Origin: a virus
DNA length: 25,149 bases
Reading direction: 5' to 3' (one strand)
Virus record (IMG/VR): IMGVR_UViG_3300030104_000135
Span: 1 to 25,149 of that record
Shown: piece by piece, positions 20,151-25,149 of the stretch
Layout: each line of letters opens with the position of its first letter
Position numbering within the stretch: position 1 is the first letter of the stretch
Notes under the pieces: model-generated
Told to the model about the DNA's origin: nothing
The model's input: only the letters and a program-made list of their open reading frames with translations
Databases searched by the model: none
Made by a program: the position numbers and the translations under genes

Positions 20151-23100
20151 TGGGGATAGATAAAATCTTACCGGGGAAGCTCAACACAGACACTGAGGAG
20201 AGACTTCTCCAGCAGGGCAATATGAGTGATGCAATGAACATTACCATTTCCGAAGACGGAGAAGGTACTGCTTCTATTGCAAAAAATATTATAGGCACTA
20301 TTCCGGGAGATGCTTTATCTAATACAGATGAGATCTTAAACAACAGACGTATTGTCGCTATAGGATCTGCTAGTGATTCTCAAAGAGGTTTTATCTATTA
20401 CATCGTGGCTGACGCAAATTCAGGAGTACCCTTGTCTCAGAGTCAGCATGCTATATATCAGTACAATGTAACCAATGACACTTACAGGCTTGTATTAAAA
20501 GACGGTAGGTTTAGATTCAATCCAGATTCTTTTGTAAAGTTAGATGTAGTAAACGCAGACTTTGCTAGAAACGGAGGACTGCAAACGGTTTTGTTTTTTA
20601 CCGACAACATAAACCCTCCAAGAAAAGTAAATGTAGATAGAGCTATAGCTGGAGACTATTCTGACTTAACCGCCAATGAGTTTGAGTACTCTCTAAACTG
20701 TATAAAGGCTCCAAATGTTTACGAGCCAAAAGCGTCATTCACTACAGACAAGACTATTGATACAAACTTGTTTAGAGATGAAGCCTTTCAGTTTGCTACT
20801 CAAATAATTTATAAGGATGGAGAGGAGTCTGCTATATCCCCTTACTCTAAGTTAACTATACCTACTCAGCTGACTGCATATAATGTTCAGGAGTCTGGGT
20901 ATGGGCTGGGGTATAATGTAGATAATGTATGTGTTATAGATCCAAACTTATCTGCTGATGATTTGCTTTCTTCTCCTGACGTTTCTAAATTGCGAATTCT
21001 GTTTCGGTCTGGAAATATTGGGGCTTTTAATATTGCAGATGAGGTTCCTTTAAATGTCACTACTTCTAGGTTAATCAACGGATCCTCAGTTACTATATTT
21101 AATGGGTCTACTAATTTCAGATTCTACAACGATAGAGTTGTAACCCCTGTTGCTCCATCAGAAGTAAACAAGCTGTTTGATAATGTACCATTTGAAGCAA
21201 AGGGTCAGGCTGTTTCAGGAAACAGATTAATGTACTCTAACTATACTGAAGGTAGAGAAAACACAGATATTTCAGCAACCCTGTCAGTTAATTATAGAAG
21301 TGCTAATGTAGCTAGAGAAGAACTGGTTGATCAAACTGATAGCGATTTAAACGGCGTTCCTGATGTAATTGAGGCAGGGATCTCTGCTCCATTTGGTGTG
21401 ACAAACATCTCATTTAATATTCCAGAGATGATGGGTGTTGATGCTGCTGATGCTGAAACAACTATAATACAGGCCGGCACATCGGTTAACTTTTCTTTTT
21501 ATTGGTCTGCTTTACCCTTAGCCACGTTAATCGGAGATCCAAGTAGTCCTTTAATGGTTATTGACACTATTGATCTTGATGGGTTTAACGATCCTGCTGG
21601 GCCGCCTATTGAGATCTCGTCAGTGTCTTTTGCACAGAGCGAAAACAATCCTACTGCGCCTCTTGTTCCAGAAATAGAATCCACAACTATTGATTCAGAA
21701 TCTACTATTGAAGAGATCCTGCCAAAGTTTGATATTTCATTTACGGTTCCAGAAGACATGCCGTTATATGCTGAAGGTGTCACTAACTTTATAGATACGT
21801 TTAGAAACTTTCTTGAGGTCTCAACTTTTGCTCCTAAATACGAATTGCGATTTAACGGAACAGTCGGAGATGAAGAGTTGGTTGATTATCAGTTTTTTCA
21901 ATTCGCAGGACTTACTCCTGACAAAAAGCACCCAAGATTAGTTATTGGCTTTGATCCTCAGCCGGTTGGAGCCTTTCTAGATTTTACGGCAAACGCTGTC
22001 CCTAAAGGAATCTACTTTGAAGATCCTGTGCTTACAGTTAATCCAATGACAGGCGGTGAAGCACTTGGTGGTCTTTCGCTAAAAATTGAAAGTAATCAGG
22101 TTTCTGACTTTGAAGTAGATCAGCAGCAACTTACTATTGGTGGTTCTGTTAATGTATTCACAGGACAAGATCCTGTTATTCAGGTGTTCTCTAGCAACTA
22201 CTTAGTGGACACTAAGCTCAGTATAACTGAAACAAATCAAGTGTCAGGCTTTAAGGCAGGAGCATTACATAATTTTGGAGTTGTTTATTACGACAAGTTT
22301 AACAGGTCTGGCTTTGTTAATGAGCTTGGTAATGTCTATGTGGAGTGGTTCAATAAGGACGGAAGTAATTTTAGAGGAAATAAAGCCGATCCAATTAATT
22401 ACTTGGCTGGCCCAGCTGAAGTAGAAGTCAAGATTAACAGTGCCCCTCCAGAGTGGGCAGAAACGTATCAGATAGTTTATCCGGGGAACTCAAGTGTATC
22501 TGACTTTGTTCAGTACACGGTTGGGGGCGCGTTCCCTGCTAGGGTTAAACATGCAACAGATCAAGGTAATTCTCTTGTGCCAAATAGAGATATTGATACA
22601 GAATCAAAAAGATTATACATTAGTCTTGAAACTTTAGATCAATACAGATCAGAAAGAAACACGTTTAGAGATTATTCTTTTACTGAAGGAGATAAGCTTC
22701 GAGTTATTAGTCTTAAGAATGAGATCGGAGATAGCATAAGCTTAGACACGGATGAGGACGACCTTGAAAGTATTTACAAAGGAGCGTCTGACGGAACTAT
22801 AATTGAGTTTGACGTGGTAGGTGTAGAGCTATTAGCAAAAGACCTTGACAATCCTATATCTCACAGCCCAACTGGTACTGTGATCAATAATATTACTACA
22901 GATACTGAAGACTATTTTACAGGTAAGTTTCTTGTAATAGAGGCTTCTTCTATTGCGTCTGGAGCTGTTGGGGAGGACGGTGAAATACTTAAGTATCCGG
23001 GATTTGATTGGAATCATGTGTCAGCCTATTACAGCGGAACAACAGCAACTCAAGATTCAGGTGAAGCAAACTCGCAAGACTTTGAATATTTATCTGCTGG

Positions 23101-25149
23101 AAACAATGTTCCTACCGCTGTCAACTCATGGAGACAAAGAGGTTTGGTAGAAATATTTACACCAAAGTTAAGTACGGCTAATGAGTTTTACTATGAGATC
23201 GGAGAAAAGAAAAATATAGGACGGTTTGGAAAGCCTCAAGATCCTATTAATCATGGCCCTAAATTTACTTTAGATTCTGGAGATATAAACTACAGACCGG
23301 TTCCGTGTAAGACTCTGTTCTTTGATGAGGATGCAACCGTATTAGGCAATGTTTTTAAGAGTGACTTTAAAGACTTTGTGTATAGACTAGAGACATTAGA
23401 AAGCTTTACTGTTTCAGATAAGCTTGGAGAGAACATGTGGAATCAAGGAAGACCGCATGTCAAATATGATAACGCAGCTACGTTCAGAAGATTTAACGGA
23501 GTAACATACAGTGATGCGTATGCAGAAGATGTAGACAGACTCTCCCTTAGTTCTTTTAATGCTACCCTTGCTAACTTCTATTCCTTTGATAGTCAGTATG
23601 GTGCGTGTAACTACATATCAAACTACGGCACTGAGCAGAGAGGGTTTGATGAGTTGGTTGGTATTCAAGAGAATAAGTTCTCTAAGACTCCTGTAAATAA
23701 AAGTATTCTTCTTGACGGATCAGGAGCTAACAATGTCGCGTTATCTACAAACGTATTAAACAGTACTACTTACTACGCAGGAGATTATGGGTGTGGTAAT
23801 CATCCGGAGTCTGTCTTGGTTCAAGATAATGATGTTTATTTCTTTGATAGAAGTAGAAAGAAAGTACTTCGGTTCAGCGGCAATCAGTTAAACCCTATAT
23901 CAGACGCAGGTGTTTCATCTACTGTTAATGACGCAACAGATGCTTTTAACAGGGTTTTTGACAGACAGTCGGGAAGGATTGTTTCTGGCTATGATCCTGA
24001 TGATAACGTCTATTACATTACTTTCCACTATCCTCAAGCTCTTTCTTATCATAGCGAAGAAATTAACACCCTAGTTCCTTTATACTTAACTACAGATTTC
24101 AATCAAGACGGAACAGTTACCGGAGAAGACTCTGTTGCTTTTATGGATGTGTTTAATCAAATAGGCACTGGAGAAATTACAGAAGCTGAGGCAGCCGAAA
24201 TACTTGACGTTTCTTTTCAGGCTCTTGATCCAGACAACCCTAGCGTCCTTACGTTGTCAAGTGCTGCTACTTTTGACGTAACTAATAATGCCGGAACTGG
24301 AAATGATGGACTTGTTACTACTGCGGATCTTCTTGAAGCTATAACTCAACTTGGCGTGCCTTCTCCAGTAAATAGTATAATTGACGGAGTGACTTACATT
24401 CAGTACGTAAACATGTATGACGCTGATGGGAATCCTATTCCTGTAATGGCTAATGGTCAGCCTGTATTTATTGATGTTACAACAAATGAAATTGTTTTTG
24501 CAGATGGCTCTCCTGTTAATGGAGAAGCTACAGAAGGTGAGGCTGTCATAGGTTCTGAAATAGATATACCATTTAACCCTGAGTACAATAGTTTTATTAC
24601 TCTTTCTTACAATGCTGAAGGTAATTTTTGGCAGTCTAAGATTTCTTACTATCCAGACATATACGCTAATCAGGATAATAAAATGTACACAGCAAAGTAT
24701 GTTATTGATTCAGCTACGCCGCCGCCTTCTGTAGAAGGAAATGCTCTTATGTTTCATAGGCATGAAGATTTAAAAACAGAAGGAAATACTATTCTTAACA
24801 GATGTACATTCTATAATCAACCTACAAGCGAATCTTTCATTGAGATTGTTTCTAACGCCAATCCTAGTGGTGTAAAAGTTTATGATGCACTGTCTTATGA
24901 AGGAGACTCTGCTGCATTCAAAGCGAGTGTAGAAAGCTTCTTAGGTAATAAGAAAGGAATGTCTAATGTTGGTCGGCTTGACTTTGTTAATAAAGAAGGG
25001 AGTTACTATTCATCTATTGGAGGAGATGTTAGTGAGAATAGCACAAATCACATAAGACCTGTTGGCTTTGTAGTAGGAGTTGAGGGGCTTCAAATAATAA
25101 TAAATGATGCTCCGGCAGGTGCTATCGCAGGAGCTGTATTGAAAACGGT
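20150..25149 (+). CDS. Very long stabilization/tail-type virion protein (3' end outside window)
   Basis: An ATG within a TAATG overlap opens a frame with no stop up to the window end, at least 1666 residues. The start, KILPGKLNTDTEERLLQQGN followed by SDAMNI, matches the N-terminal signature of 'stabilization' proteins of crAss-like and marine phages. Further matches are GQAVSGNRLMYSNYTEG near 354-370 and AGALHNFGVVYYDKFNRSGF near 703-722. These proteins are thought to lie around the neck or tail and to stabilise the connector. The protein is longer than I expect for the family. It includes a thrombospondin-3-like loop, TDSDLNGVPDVIE (396-408), and two dockerin/EF-hand-like loops, DFNQDGTVTGED at 1316-1327 and DVTNNAGTGNDGLVTTAD at about 1376-1393. 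The late part may be a separate tail or spike domain. Confidence 0.75.
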   Translation, partial: MGIDKILPGKLNTDTEERLLQQGNMSDAMNITISEDGEGTASIAKNIIGTIPGDALSNTDEILNNRRIVAIGSASDSQRGFIYYIVADANSGVPLSQSQHAIYQYNVTNDTYRLVLKDGRFRFNPDSFVKLDVVNADFARNGGLQTVLFFTDNINPPRKVNVDRAIAGDYSDLTANEFEYSLNCIKAPNVYEPKASFTTDKTIDTNLFRDEAFQFATQIIYKDGEESAISPYSKLTIPTQLTAYNVQESGYGLGYNVDNVCVIDPNLSADDLLSSPDVSKLRILFRSGNIGAFNIADEVPLNVTTSRLINGSSVTIFNGSTNFRFYNDRVVTPVAPSEVNKLFDNVPFEAKGQAVSGNRLMYSNYTEGRENTDISATLSVNYRSANVAREELVDQTDSDLNGVPDVIEAGISAPFGVTNISFNIPEMMGVDAADAETTIIQAGTSVNFSFYWSALPLATLIGDPSSPLMVIDTIDLDGFNDPAGPPIEISSVSFAQSENNPTAPLVPEIESTTIDSESTIEEILPKFDISFTVPEDMPLYAEGVTNFIDTFRNFLEVSTFAPKYELRFNGTVGDEELVDYQFFQFAGLTPDKKHPRLVIGFDPQPVGAFLDFTANAVPKGIYFEDPVLTVNPMTGGEALGGLSLKIESNQVSDFEVDQQQLTIGGSVNVFTGQDPVIQVFSSNYLVDTKLSITETNQVSGFKAGALHNFGVVYYDKFNRSGFVNELGNVYVEWFNKDGSNFRGNKADPINYLAGPAEVEVKINSAPPEWAETYQIVYPGNSSVSDFVQYTVGGAFPARVKHATDQGNSLVPNRDIDTESKRLYISLETLDQYRSERNTFRDYSFTEGDKLRVISLKNEIGDSISLDTDEDDLESIYKGASDGTIIEFDVVGVELLAKDLDNPISHSPTGTVINNITTDTEDYFTGKFLVIEASSIASGAVGEDGEILKYPGFDWNHVSAYYSGTTATQDSGEANSQDFEYLSAGNNVPTAVNSWRQRGLVEIFTPKLSTANEFYYEIGEKKNIGRFGKPQDPINHGPKFTLDSGDINYRPVPCKTLFFDEDATVLGNVFKSDFKDFVYRLETLESFTVSDKLGENMWNQGRPHVKYDNAATFRRFNGVTYSDAYAEDVDRLSLSSFNATLANFYSFDSQYGACNYISNYGTEQRGFDELVGIQENKFSKTPVNKSILLDGSGANNVALSTNVLNSTTYYAGDYGCGNHPESVLVQDNDVYFFDRSRKKVLRFSGNQLNPISDAGVSSTVNDATDAFNRVFDRQSGRIVSGYDPDDNVYYITFHYPQALSYHSEEINTLVPLYLTTDFNQDGTVTGEDSVAFMDVFNQIGTGEITEAEAAEILDVSFQALDPDNPSVLTLSSAATFDVTNNAGTGNDGLVTTADLLEAITQLGVPSPVNSIIDGVTYIQYVNMYDADGNPIPVMANGQPVFIDVTTNEIVFADGSPVNGEATEGEAVIGSEIDIPFNPEYNSFITLSYNAEGNFWQSKISYYPDIYANQDNKMYTAKYVIDSATPPPSVEGNALMFHRHEDLKTEGNTILNRCTFYNQPTSESFIEIVSNANPSGVKVYDALSYEGDSAAFKASVESFLGNKKGMSNVGRLDFVNKEGSYYSSIGGDVSENSTNHIRPVGFVVGVEGLQIIINDAPAGAIAGAVLKT

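Noticed and set aside
1-25149. Prophage or chromosomal island interpretation
   Set aside because: No integrase, attachment site or host gene is visible. A free phage contig is the simpler reading, but integration elsewhere in the genome cannot be excluded from this window.

Overview
The window looks like the late (packaging, morphogenesis, lysis) region of a tailed double-stranded DNA phage infecting a marine Bacteroidetes host, most likely a member of the Flavobacteriia. Every supported gene lies on the + strand and the genes are packed almost end to end. There are no RNA genes, no integrase and no clear bacterial housekeeping gene. The host is inferred from four things: three perfect copies of the Bacteroidetes -7 promoter box TATATTTG, start regions that are A-rich and mostly lack a Shine-Dalgarno sequence, signal peptides whose mature proteins begin with Gln, and a large protein with a type IX secretion (T9SS) C-terminal sorting domain. 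T9SS is confined to the Bacteroidetes phylum. The terminase, portal, connector and 'stabilization' proteins resemble those of crAss-like and uncultured marine podovirus-like phages. That assignment is from recalled sequence patterns, not from a search.

Layout. (1) 2-5125: the end of a GroES-like co-chaperonin, a small coiled-coil protein, the large terminase and the portal. (2) 5125-6890: a BppU-like virion protein, a collagen-repeat fibre protein and a small conserved protein. (3) 6892-12756: an envelope-directed block with a DUF5675 putative lysis protein, a 922-residue T9SS cargo-like protein, an outer-membrane beta-barrel candidate that overlaps it, a staphylococcal-nuclease-like enzyme, a one-helix membrane protein, an exported thioredoxin-fold protein without its CxxC, and a lipoprotein. 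(4) 12753-13739: three small, very basic proteins and a 22-residue, 9-cysteine metallothionein-like peptide. (5) 13775-17579: two putative virion proteins, a scaffold-like acidic protein, the probable major capsid protein and a small capsid-associated protein, ended by a strong terminator. (6) 17647-18492: one gene between two terminators. (7) 18562 to the end: two connector/ring-type proteins and a very long stabilization/tail-type protein that runs off the window.

The head and packaging genes build and fill the capsid, the connector genes close it and attach the short tail, and the fibre genes recognise the host. The unexpected part is block 3. This phage appears to encode proteins addressed to nearly every layer of a Bacteroidetes envelope (inner membrane, periplasm, outer membrane, cell surface), including one that would use the host's own type IX secretion system. 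Several otherwise unrelated proteins also carry predicted calcium-binding loops (dockerin/EF-hand or thrombospondin-3 type) of a kind common in secreted flavobacterial proteins.
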